This document shows, piece after piece, positions 53,844 through 60,968 of a DNA stretch of 64,000 bases (within the stretch, counting starts at the first letter, position 1; the number at the start of each line of letters is the position of its first letter). A program made the position numbers and the translations under genes. The stretch lies in assembly GCA_934149075.1 (NCBI GenBank), contig CAKPDR010000006.1, forward strand, positions 26,250 through 90,249, written 5' to 3'. The notes beneath the pieces were generated by a model. That model was not told the DNA's origin. It saw nothing but the letters and a program-made list of their open reading frames with translations, and searched no databases. This stretch comes from an uncultured Clostridia bacterium. Its GTDB lineage: Bacteria > Bacillota > Clostridia > TANB77 > CAG-508.

Positions 53844-54836
53844 ATGGACAATGAATTAAATGAGCGAAATAATTTTATAATGTATACAACAGATGATGGA
53901 CAAGTTGACATTGAAGTGAGATTAGAAGAAGAAAATGTATGGCTTACTCAAAAATCAATGGCCGAATTATTTGAAACAACTAGAAACAATATAACAATGC
54001 ATATAAAAAATATTTTTGAAGATGGAGAACTACAAGAAAAAACAGTTAGTAAGGATTCCTTACTAACTGCTAAAGACAGAAAAAACTATAAAACAAAATT
54101 TTATAATTTGGATTTAATTATAGCAGTGGGATATAGAGTCAAATCAGTTCGAGGCACGCAATTTAGAATATGGGCAAATAAATTAATTAAAGAATATCTA
54201 ATAAAAGGGTATAACCTTAATGTTAAAAGATTCAAAAACAATGGAGGAGGAACGTACTTTGAAGAGGTTTTAGAAAAAATTAGAGATATACGTTCATCAG
54301 AAAAAGTATTTTGGAGAAAAATATTAGATATTTATGCTACAAGTGTAGATTATGATGCTAAAAATGAGCAAACAAGAGAATTTTTCAAAACAGTTCAAAA
54401 CAAAATGCACTATGCCGTTCATGGTAACACAGCAGCAGAAGTAATATTTAATAGAGTGGATAGCAAAAAAGAAAATATAGGATTAACAAACTTTAAAGGA
54501 AATATGCCTACAAGAGCAGAAACAGAAATTGCTAAAAATTATTTGAGTGAAAAAGAATTGGATTTATTAAATAGAATGGTGTCAGCATATTTAGATGTTG
54601 CAGAGATTAATGCTTTAAATATGCATGCGATGACAATGAAAGACTGGGTAAAAGAACTAAATGGATTTTTAACTATGACTCATAAAGATATATTAGAAGG
54701 AGCTGGGACAATATCTCATGAAAAAGCATTAGAGAAAGCACATAAAGAATATGATAAATATATGAGAAATCATTTAACACAAGCAGAAAAAGATTATCTA
54801 GAAATAATGGGAGAAGATATAAAGAAGTTGAAGTAA
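53844..54836 (+). CDS. RhuM-family protein (element cargo)
   Basis: 330 residues. N-terminal DNA-binding-like region (IEVRLEEENVWLTQKSMAELFETTRNNITMHIKNIFEDGEL, read as two helices), then YNLDLIIAVGYRVKSVRGTQFRIWANKLIKEYLIKGYNLN, the hallmark of RhuM proteins. The C-terminal half is helical. RhuM-like genes are common on genomic islands; their function is not settled (virulence role proposed in Salmonella, DNA-binding or Fic-like antitoxin roles suggested). Right after the stop the +1 frame encodes about 28 more lysine-rich residues, so the C-terminus may have been longer. Ribosome site GAAGGGAG. Confidence 0.88.
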   Translation: MDNELNERNNFIMYTTDDGQVDIEVRLEEENVWLTQKSMAELFETTRNNITMHIKNIFEDGELQEKTVSKDSLLTAKDRKNYKTKFYNLDLIIAVGYRVKSVRGTQFRIWANKLIKEYLIKGYNLNVKRFKNNGGGTYFEEVLEKIRDIRSSEKVFWRKILDIYATSVDYDAKNEQTREFFKTVQNKMHYAVHGNTAAEVIFNRVDSKKENIGLTNFKGNMPTRAETEIAKNYLSEKELDLLNRMVSAYLDVAEINALNMHAMTMKDWVKELNGFLTMTHKDILEGAGTISHEKALEKAHKEYDKYMRNHLTQAEKDYLEIMGEDIKKLK

Positions 54837-54940
54837 TGATAGATTAGAAAAGTTTAAAAAGCAATTAGAAGATAATGATGATTGGAGTAAAAATAAAATT
54901 TATGAATATATTATAAAGTAGTATTAAAGGGGGAAAACAC

Positions 54941-55579
54941 ATGCAAGATGTAATGAATTCATTAATAATAGAAATATTTTTAAAAAACCCATTATTTTGG
55001 ATAGTTATAATAGTAGGAATAACATGTTTATTATTTTATAAACAAATAGTAGGTAGAGCTGGTGAATATTGGACAAAAAAAGAATTAAAGAAATTAGGAA
55101 AAGGGTATTTAATTATAAATGATTTAATGATTAGAACGGAAGATAAGAAAACACATCAAATAGATCATGTTGTTATTTCTAAATTTGGGATATTTGTAAT
55201 AGAAACAAAACAATATGATGGTTATATAACCGGAAATGATTATGACAAGAAATGGTGTATGAAAGCAGGAAAAAACAGATTGTATATAAATAATCCTGTA
55301 CATCAAAATTATGGACATATAAAAGCTTTGCAAGAAGTTTTGAAGTTAAACGAAAAAAAATTTATATCAATAATTTGTATGTCGGGTAATGCAAAATTGA
55401 AAATTAAATCTAATAAGGTGGTTAAAGTAAATGATGTAATAAATAAAATAAAATCATATCAAAATATATTGATAGACAATTGTGAGGAAATTTATGATGA
55501 ATTAAGAAACATTAATATTACAGATAGAAAGCAAAGAAATCAACACAACAGAGAGGTAAAAAGCACTAAAAGAAAATAA
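54941..55579 (+). CDS. NERD-domain membrane protein (element cargo)
   Basis: 212 residues: one N-terminal helix (LFWIVIIVGITCLLFY, about 18-34), then a nuclease-related NERD domain (about 43-150) with TKKELKKLGKGYLIIND, QIDHVVISKFGIFVIETKQYDGYI and the conserved Asp and E-T-K of the PD-(D/E)xK-like core. The C-terminus is Lys/Arg-rich. NERD proteins are suspected nucleases or DNA-processing factors. Start ATG after AAAGGGGG. Confidence 0.85.
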   Translation: MQDVMNSLIIEIFLKNPLFWIVIIVGITCLLFYKQIVGRAGEYWTKKELKKLGKGYLIINDLMIRTEDKKTHQIDHVVISKFGIFVIETKQYDGYITGNDYDKKWCMKAGKNRLYINNPVHQNYGHIKALQEVLKLNEKKFISIICMSGNAKLKIKSNKVVKVNDVINKIKSYQNILIDNCEEIYDELRNINITDRKQRNQHNREVKSTKRK

Positions 55580-55651
55580 ATAGAAATCAAAAAGTGAGAT
55601 GAAAAATTTATAATACATTTTAATAGTTTTAATTGATATTACGTGTGGGCT

Positions 55652-55702
55652 AAAAATGTCCAAATCTTTGAGTAAAATAAATTTCTGAATTGGACATTTT
55701 TT
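55652..55702 (+). terminator. Terminator-like hairpin after the NERD gene
   Basis: AAAAATGTCCAA (55652-55663) / TTGGACATTTTTT (55690-55702) with a 26-base loop. Nearly symmetrical, so it may stop transcription from both sides. Confidence 0.65.
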
Positions 55703-55763
55703 ATAATCAGAAAAAGTAGTAATACCAATGCTTTTGAACAAAATGGATGACATATTTTACTAA

Positions 55764-55809
55764 CTAGGGTAGGTGTGTGATAGTGAAAACTATCGCATAG
55801 CTACCCTAG
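55764..55809. ncRNA. Structured hairpin within the element (possible RNA or DNA site)
   Basis: Outer perfect stem CTAGGGTAG / CTACCCTAG, a symmetric 6/6 internal loop (GTGTGT / GCATAG), and an inner perfect stem GATAGT / ACTATC capped by a GAAA tetraloop. A GNRA tetraloop and symmetric internal loop suggest a functional RNA fold, but it could be a DNA hairpin origin or transfer site. It lies in the 344-base gap between the NERD gene and the small ORF. The rest of the gap holds no gene apart from the terminator. Confidence 0.5.
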
Positions 55810-55923
55810 AACTATTTATGAACAGATACGGACATACTAAAAAAATCAAAAATAAATTTTAATATAAGAGAGAATTTTTATAAGAAAACAGATGTATATA
55901 TAGTATAGGGAGAGTGAATTAAT

Positions 55924-56037
55924 ATGAGTGAAACTTTCAAAATCAATATATACTTCGATGAAAGAGGTGAAGAATTAGAGGGAGTAATAAAACACTTAAT
56001 AATTAATATCTTAAAGAAAGATATTTTTGAGCATTAA
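55924..56037 (+). CDS. 37-residue ORF upstream of the recombinase
   Basis: A short acidic protein beginning ETFKINIYFDERGEELEGVI, likely two strands and a helix, with a good ribosome site (GGGAGAG, eight bases before ATG). It precedes the recombinase gene by 72 bases. Short ORFs at this position are seen in several serine-recombinase elements and may encode accessory factors; I cannot name a family. Confidence 0.6.
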   Translation: MSETFKINIYFDERGEELEGVIKHLIINILKKDIFEH

Positions 56038-56109
56038 AATTTTGCTCTAAATAAGATATAATAAAAATTAAATTCAAATTGTTTTTATCAAGCATAGAAG
56101 GGAGGAACA

Positions 56110-57666
56110 ATGCTTGAACAAATAGAAAAAACAATATATAAGGTAGCAATTTATATAAGGCTATCAAAAGAAGATGTAGATAGAGGATATGATGAAAGTG
56201 AAAGTATAAAAAATCAAAGAACATTACTAACAGAATATGTGCAAAAATTAGGATGGAAGTACCAATTAATAGATACATATATAGATCAAGGTTTTACTGG
56301 AACAAATTTTAATAGACCAGATTTTCAAAGAATGGTAAGAGATATAGAAAATGGAAAAATTAATATGGTTGTAACAAAAGATTTATCTCGTTTAGGTCGT
56401 GATTATATAGAAACAGGAGAATATATAGAAAAATGGTTTCCAGGAAATAATGTAAGATATGTTTCTGTAACAGATGGGATAGACACTTTTGAAGCATCAA
56501 ATGGTAATAATGATATAGCACCATTTAAATCAATATTAAATGATATGTATTCTAAAGATTTATCAAAGAAAATTAGAACAGCACTTCACACTATGCAAAA
56601 ACAGGGGAAATGGGTAGGAGGAAAAACGCCACTTGGATACGCAAAAGACTTAACAGATAAAAATAAATTAATAATTTATGAGCCAGAGGCTCAAATCGTA
56701 AGGAATATTTTTAATATGGCATTTACAGGAAATCAAGTTGGGGTAATAAGAGACTACTTAAATAGTAATAACATTCTAACTGCTAATAAATCAAGATATA
56801 ATAAAGATACATTCTGGGAAAATAAAACTGTAAAAAACATATTAAAAAATAAAGTTTATATAGGTACAACTGTACAAAATAAAAGAAGTAGAATAAGTTA
56901 TAAAAATAGAAAAATTAAAACAAATCCCGAAGAAAAATGGATAGAAGTAGAAAATACACATGAACCAATAATAGATAAAAAAATATTTGATGCTGTTCAA
57001 AAAATGGTAATAGTTCAAAACTATAATAGAAATGAAAAGAAAAATATGTTTTTATTAGATGGTTTACTTTTTTGTTATGAATGCAAACACAAAATAGGAG
57101 TAAGAGGAAAAAAGAATGGTAACTATTATATGGTATGTAACAATTATCGAAGAAATTCAAAATTAAAACTTTGCACATCACATGGTTTTAGCTATTCTAA
57201 TTTAGAGGAAACTATAATTAGTTATATTAAAAATTTATTTCAAAAAATAGATAGTGAAAAAATAGAATTAGAAGTAAAAAAAGGAATGACAAAATATGAT
57301 TATGGAAAAATACTTCAAAAACTAGAGAAAGAGATAAAATTAATAAATAACAATATTGATCAAATGTATGTTGATAAATTAAATAATAAAATAAGTGAAG
57401 AAATGTATGAAAGGTTATTTTCGAAATTAAAAAATGAAATAAAGCAAAAAGAAAACGAATACATAGAAATAAAAAAACAAAAAGAAGAAGCAAAACAAGA
57501 TGATACCGAAAAAATAAAAAGTGTTGTACAGAATTTTCTAAGTCTAAATAAACCAACATCAGAAATTATGAAAGTAATTATTAATAAAATTGAAATTCAT
57601 CAAGATAAACAAGTTGATTTGTATTTTAATTTTAAACAATTAAATAACTTAAAAGAAAAAATATAG
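56110..57666 (+). CDS. Large serine recombinase
   Basis: 518 residues. N-terminal resolvase domain with catalytic S19 in YIRLSKED, followed by the SIKNQR and TKDLSRLGRDYIETGEYIE blocks; the recombinase domain (about 160-280, TPLGYAKD...NKVYIGT); a zinc ribbon (CYECKHK ... CNNYRRNSKLKLC, about 322-352); and a C-terminal coiled coil (about 385-470). It should integrate and excise the element. All catalytic features are intact. GGGAGG ribosome site. Not closely resembling IS607-type small recombinases. Confidence 0.95.
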   Translation: MLEQIEKTIYKVAIYIRLSKEDVDRGYDESESIKNQRTLLTEYVQKLGWKYQLIDTYIDQGFTGTNFNRPDFQRMVRDIENGKINMVVTKDLSRLGRDYIETGEYIEKWFPGNNVRYVSVTDGIDTFEASNGNNDIAPFKSILNDMYSKDLSKKIRTALHTMQKQGKWVGGKTPLGYAKDLTDKNKLIIYEPEAQIVRNIFNMAFTGNQVGVIRDYLNSNNILTANKSRYNKDTFWENKTVKNILKNKVYIGTTVQNKRSRISYKNRKIKTNPEEKWIEVENTHEPIIDKKIFDAVQKMVIVQNYNRNEKKNMFLLDGLLFCYECKHKIGVRGKKNGNYYMVCNNYRRNSKLKLCTSHGFSYSNLEETIISYIKNLFQKIDSEKIELEVKKGMTKYDYGKILQKLEKEIKLINNNIDQMYVDKLNNKISEEMYERLFSKLKNEIKQKENEYIEIKKQKEEAKQDDTEKIKSVVQNFLSLNKPTSEIMKVIINKIEIHQDKQVDLYFNFKQLNNLKEKI

Positions 57667-57734
57667 GGCTAATTTAATGTTAAATATTAGATTAGTCAAA
57701 AGTAAAGATTAAAACTGCCTATTTTAAAATCAAC

Positions 57735-57916
57735 CAGAAGCAATAAGTATGTCAGACAGAGTAATAGTATTATCAGAAAGACCTGCAACAGCAAAAAGTA
57801 TATACAATATAGATTTTGAAATGGAAAATAGAACTCCACTAAATTGTAGAGAGAATCCTAAATTTAGTCAATATTTCAATTTAATGTGGAAAGAACTTGG
57901 AGAAAAAAGCATATAA
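57735..57916 (+). pseudogene. ABC transporter ATPase, 3' part of the split gene
   Basis: Continues the ATPase interrupted at 53651. In frame with the left part it reads AISMSDRVIVLSERPATAK and ends GEKSI at TAA 57914-57916. It has no start codon or ribosome site of its own in frame except an internal ATG at 57749, so it is silent unless the element excises. Joined length is 248 residues, normal for the family. Confidence 0.92.
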
Positions 57917-57961
57917 AAGTAGAAAAAACTGATAAAAATCTGAAACAAATTATAATATATA

Positions 57962-57990
57962 TTGAAATTCTTAGTATATTGTAATATAGT
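57962..57990 (+). promoter_or_regulatory. Promoter of the NUDIX gene
   Basis: TTGAAA (57962-57967), 17-base spacer, TATAGT (57985-57990). It gives the genes right of the element their own start. Confidence 0.6.
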
Positions 57991-58008
57991 AGAGAACGAG
58001 GTGTCACA

Positions 58009-58509
58009 ATGGAAAAAAGAGATTTATACAATAGATATAAAGAGAATACGAAATTTACAATATTAAAGGAACAAGAAACACCAGATAATTACTATACATT
58101 AGTTGTAACAGTGTTAATTCAAAATTCAAAAGATGAGATATTAATACAAAAAAGAAGTAAACAAAAAGGTGGAGAATATGGACTTACATCTGGTCATCCA
58201 AAATCAGGAGAAAATAGTTTAACTGGTATTATATCTGAAATAAAAGAAGAGTTAGGAATGGAAGCGAAACCACAAGAGCTACAATTGATGTATTCTACCA
58301 GAGATGATATTAATAGATGTTTTTATGATTTATATTATTTAAAAAAAGACTATAATAAAGAAAGAATGTTATTACAGAAAGAAGAAGTAGAAAAAGTTTA
58401 TTGGTTTCCAGAAGAAAAAGTTAAGGAATTATGTTCTAAAGGAGAATTTAAAGAAAGTCATATAGAAGCATTTGAAATTTTAATGAAAAAAATAAATGGA
58501 AAATATTGA
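58009..58509 (+). CDS. NUDIX hydrolase (IDI-like subgroup)
   Basis: 166 residues. The Nudix box is GHPKSGENSLTGIISEIKEELGM, split as GHPKSGE and a C-terminal EIKEELGM; Ser replaces the usual Arg before the catalytic Glu. The N-terminal YRENTKFT... and IQKRSKQKGGEYGLTSGH resemble the YfcD/isopentenyl-diphosphate-isomerase-like branch. Substrate unknown. It is followed 55 bases later by the radical SAM gene. Confidence 0.85.
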   Translation: MEKRDLYNRYKENTKFTILKEQETPDNYYTLVVTVLIQNSKDEILIQKRSKQKGGEYGLTSGHPKSGENSLTGIISEIKEELGMEAKPQELQLMYSTRDDINRCFYDLYYLKKDYNKERMLLQKEEVEKVYWFPEEKVKELCSKGEFKESHIEAFEILMKKINGKY

Positions 58510-58564
58510 CAAATATAAAATATAGATATAAAATGGAAAAAACTGGAATAGGAGGACAGAGATT

Positions 58565-59551
58565 ATGCCTATGGTTGCTCAATGGGATATAAATGATGAC
58601 TGTAATCTTAATTGCAAACATTGTAGAGTTTTAGAAAAAAATACAAAGGAAAAAGAATTAACATTAAAAGAAGCAAAAAGTTTGTTATCCCAATTGTATT
58701 ATTGCGGTACAACCAAACTAAATCTTTCAGGAGGAGAACCATTTTTAAGAAAAGATATATTTCAAATATTAGATTATGCCACAAAATTTGAAGATATTGT
58801 AATAACAACAAATTGTACATTGATAAATGAAGAAGTAGCAAAAAAATTAGCTCAATATCCAAATGTAAGATTATCTATAAGCATAGATGGAATGGAAAAA
58901 ATACATGATCAATTTAGAGGGCGAAAAGGAACATTCCAAAAAGTAATTAATACTTTACCAATATTAAAAGAAAATGGAATTAAATTCTCAATAAGATATA
59001 CACTAACAAAAGATACAATAAAAGATGCAAAAGATGTGCTAAAATTAGCCAGTAAGAATGGAGCAGAAGAATTTAATACAAGAAGGGTTATATTAACTGG
59101 AAATGCAAGTGAAGATTTGATGATATCTAATGGAGAGTATAAAAATATAATTAAAGAATTGATAAAAGAATGTAAGAAATTAAATATTAAATTTAGAACA
59201 GGAGATCCATTGCTAATTCCAATATTTCCAAAGATATTTGGAATAGATTTAAAAGAAGCAAGTCAGTATTATGCGGGATGTGAAGCAGGTGATGAGATTA
59301 TATATATTGATTTTAAGGGAAATGTAGGAGCTTGTTCTTATATTCCTGTATTTGCAGACAACATAAAAGATAAATCATTAGATGAAATCTTAGAAAAAAA
59401 CAAATTATTTGTTACATTAAAAGAACATAAAGAAAATTTAAAAGGAAAATGCCAAAAATGTACATATAAAATGATATGTGGTGGATGTAGAGCTACAGCA
59501 TTAGCATTAAAAAAGTCATTAATAGAAGAGGATCCATTATGCTTATTGTAG
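58565..59551 (+). CDS. Radical SAM protein with SPASM domain
   Basis: 328 residues. CNLNCKHC (C13, C17, C20) binds the SAM-cleaving 4Fe-4S cluster, and LSGGEPFL is the GGE motif. The C-terminal half has seven Cys: C239, C257 (G-x4-C), C296, C299, C305, C308 and C326, a SPASM layout holding auxiliary clusters. Many SPASM enzymes modify ribosomal peptides (PqqE, MftC, sactionine synthases). A 35-residue peptide gene ending in CRMCG starts 69 bases downstream. AGGAGG ribosome site. Peptide modification is an inference. Confidence 0.9.
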   Translation: MPMVAQWDINDDCNLNCKHCRVLEKNTKEKELTLKEAKSLLSQLYYCGTTKLNLSGGEPFLRKDIFQILDYATKFEDIVITTNCTLINEEVAKKLAQYPNVRLSISIDGMEKIHDQFRGRKGTFQKVINTLPILKENGIKFSIRYTLTKDTIKDAKDVLKLASKNGAEEFNTRRVILTGNASEDLMISNGEYKNIIKELIKECKKLNIKFRTGDPLLIPIFPKIFGIDLKEASQYYAGCEAGDEIIYIDFKGNVGACSYIPVFADNIKDKSLDEILEKNKLFVTLKEHKENLKGKCQKCTYKMICGGCRATALALKKSLIEEDPLCLL

Positions 59552-59558
59552 TTATTAA

Positions 59559-59578
59559 TATTGCAAATTTTTGCAATA
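59559..59578 (+). promoter_or_regulatory. Inverted repeat before the small peptide gene
   Basis: TATTGCAAAT / TTTTGCAATA, nine of ten positions symmetrical, between the radical SAM stop and the peptide ribosome site. Operator or attenuating hairpin; unknown. Confidence 0.45.
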
Positions 59579-59620
59579 CATATAAATTCATTAGGTTTAT
59601 TACCTAGAAAGGAGCTCAAA

Positions 59621-59728
59621 ATGAAAAAAGAAGTAATGAAAACAGAGGTAAAAAACAAACAAATAAATCAAGTAAAAAAAGAAACAAATAATAAAAAGAA
59701 AATACTTACATGTAGAATGTGCGGATAA
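59621..59728 (+). CDS. 35-residue peptide ending CRMCG (candidate RiPP precursor)
   Basis: Lys/Glu/Asn-rich leader-like first 28 residues without a hydrophobic stretch, then LTCRMCG at the C-terminus (C31, C34). A strong AAAGGAG ribosome site lies seven bases before ATG and a terminator follows at 59738. A polar leader with a short Cys-containing core next to a SPASM enzyme fits a precursor peptide. It could instead be a small metal-binding protein. No family recognised. Confidence 0.6.
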   Translation: MKKEVMKTEVKNKQINQVKKETNNKKKILTCRMCG

Positions 59729-59737
59729 GATATTTGG

Positions 59738-59772
59738 AAAAGGTGGCAATTTTATTTAAGCCATCTTTTCTT
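59738..59772 (+). terminator. Terminator after the small peptide gene
   Basis: AAAAGGTGGC / GCCATCTTTT (59738-59769) followed by CTTG; the stem includes one G-U pair. Confidence 0.7.
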
Positions 59773-59793
59773 GTATAGAAAGGATTGATTTGA

Positions 59794-60120
59794 ATGAGCA
59801 TATTTCCCAAAAGATTAATAAAAGGTATGGATAGTTTTACAACATTTCATATGAAGATTTGTAACAATTCAGATGAAGAAGTTGATGGAAAAATCAAGTA
59901 TAAAGTAATTATGCCAGATGGAAATGCTGATGAAATTGATTTAAACAGAATAGAAAAAATTGAAGCAAAATCAGAATTAAATAGATATGATAAATATTAC
60001 ATAAAAGAAAATTTTCCAATTGGAAGGTATTTTGTTGATGGTACATTTTGGTGGGATGGTACGAATATATTATCAGAGACAAACAAAAATGATTTTTTTG
60101 ATGTAGTAGAAGGAGAGTAG
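59794..60120 (+). CDS. Hypothetical protein, 108 residues
   Basis: A soluble, beta-rich protein without signal peptide or membrane segment (FTTFHMKICNNSDEEVDGKIKYKVIMPDG; later GRYFVDGTFWWDGTN). The pattern of strands recalls an Ig-like or C2-like small domain, but no family was recognised. Ribosome site GAAAGGA precedes ATG. The next gene starts two bases after its stop. Confidence 0.72.
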   Translation: MSIFPKRLIKGMDSFTTFHMKICNNSDEEVDGKIKYKVIMPDGNADEIDLNRIEKIEAKSELNRYDKYYIKENFPIGRYFVDGTFWWDGTNILSETNKNDFFDVVEGE

Positions 60121-60121
60121 C

Positions 60122-60850
60122 ATGAGAAAAATAGATGGATTAAAATTTTTACAAAAAAATTTTCCAGATTTAACAGTTGATTGTTTATTTGTAGATAAAG
60201 TAGAAAATTTAGATGAAAAACAGTTAGAGAAGAGCAGATTATGGAGAGTAAGAGGAGGTCGTACAATAGGTTCTGAATTAAATTTACCACAAGGTACTTT
60301 TTCAGATAAAAAGGAATTAAAAAAATTTATGAAAGAACAAAAACAAAAAGATAGAAATATGGAATTTGTAATACATAGAGTATCACCAGAGTATTTTTCT
60401 GCACCTTTTGTAGGAACTTTAGCAGTATATAATAAAGGTGATAGACCGGGAATAAAAATTGAATTACAAAAAGTTACAAAAGAACTAGTTGATTCAATTG
60501 ATAAAGGAAAAAGACCAAGAGATTGGGAAGCAAGCCTGATATTTGACTATGAATTTTTAAATAAAGCTCCAAAAGTTTTCAAAAAATCATCTAGTTTAAA
60601 TATGGATTTTTTGAAATATCCTATTGTTATTATTCATGAGATTGGAGAGCAGATTTTTGACTTATATGAAAAAAACGGACGAGAAGAGGAAACTTATACA
60701 AGATTTAATATTTATGATTTAGGACAAGTTCTTTTAGATGACCATAGAAGTAAAGAGTCTTTTATGGAAAAATATAAATTTACTCCTTCTCCTGTTATTG
60801 GTTCAGAAATCCAGAAAAGTAAATCGATAGATATAGAACAGGAATTATAG
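60122..60850 (+). CDS. Hypothetical protein, 242 residues
   Basis: Cytoplasmic, no membrane segment. It begins RKIDGLKFLQKNFPDLTVDCLFVD. Basic patches follow (LWRVRGGRTIGSELNLPQG) and a conserved-looking GKRPRDWEASLIFDYEFL. A remote likeness to PEP-synthase or ATP-grasp N-terminal parts came to mind but cannot be supported. ATG lies right after the stop of the 108-residue gene with GGAGAG, so the two are translationally coupled. Confidence 0.72.
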   Translation: MRKIDGLKFLQKNFPDLTVDCLFVDKVENLDEKQLEKSRLWRVRGGRTIGSELNLPQGTFSDKKELKKFMKEQKQKDRNMEFVIHRVSPEYFSAPFVGTLAVYNKGDRPGIKIELQKVTKELVDSIDKGKRPRDWEASLIFDYEFLNKAPKVFKKSSSLNMDFLKYPIVIIHEIGEQIFDLYEKNGREEETYTRFNIYDLGQVLLDDHRSKESFMEKYKFTPSPVIGSEIQKSKSIDIEQEL

Positions 60851-60913
60851 AAATTAAGTAGTGTAAACTATACAGCTTTCATTATATTTTATTTATATCA
60901 CATAAAAATCAGT

Positions 60914-60941
60914 TTTACATAAAATATAACAAGATTATAAA
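60914..60941 (+). promoter_or_regulatory. Possible promoter of the ABC permease gene
   Basis: TTTACA (60914-60919) and TATAAA (60936-60941), 16-base spacer. Confidence 0.4.
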
Positions 60942-60968
60942 TGCAAAATCGAAAGTGATGTGATAATT

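Larger units (their letters stand above)
53646..57740 (+). mobile_element. 4.1-kb serine-recombinase element inserted in the ABC ATPase gene
   Basis: The ATPase gene is interrupted between 53646 and 57740. A 6-base direct repeat CAGAAG flanks the insert (53646-53651 and 57735-57740). Joining 53081-53651 to 57741-57916 gives an uninterrupted 248-codon frame reading THDISEAISMSDRVIVLS, the normal H-loop region. The insert (4,089 bp with one repeat) holds a RhuM-family gene, a NERD-domain gene, a hairpin, a 37-residue ORF and a large serine recombinase whose gene ends 68 bases from the right end. Short core identity and no long inverted ends fit serine-integrase insertion. Confidence 0.9.

Noticed and set aside
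55764..55809. Element hairpin as a Rho-independent terminator
   Set aside because: No T tract on either strand and a complex symmetric internal loop.
56110..57666. The element as a Tn4451-type or conjugative transposon
   Set aside because: No mobilisation or transfer gene is present and the element is only 4.1 kb; only the recombinase supports mobility.
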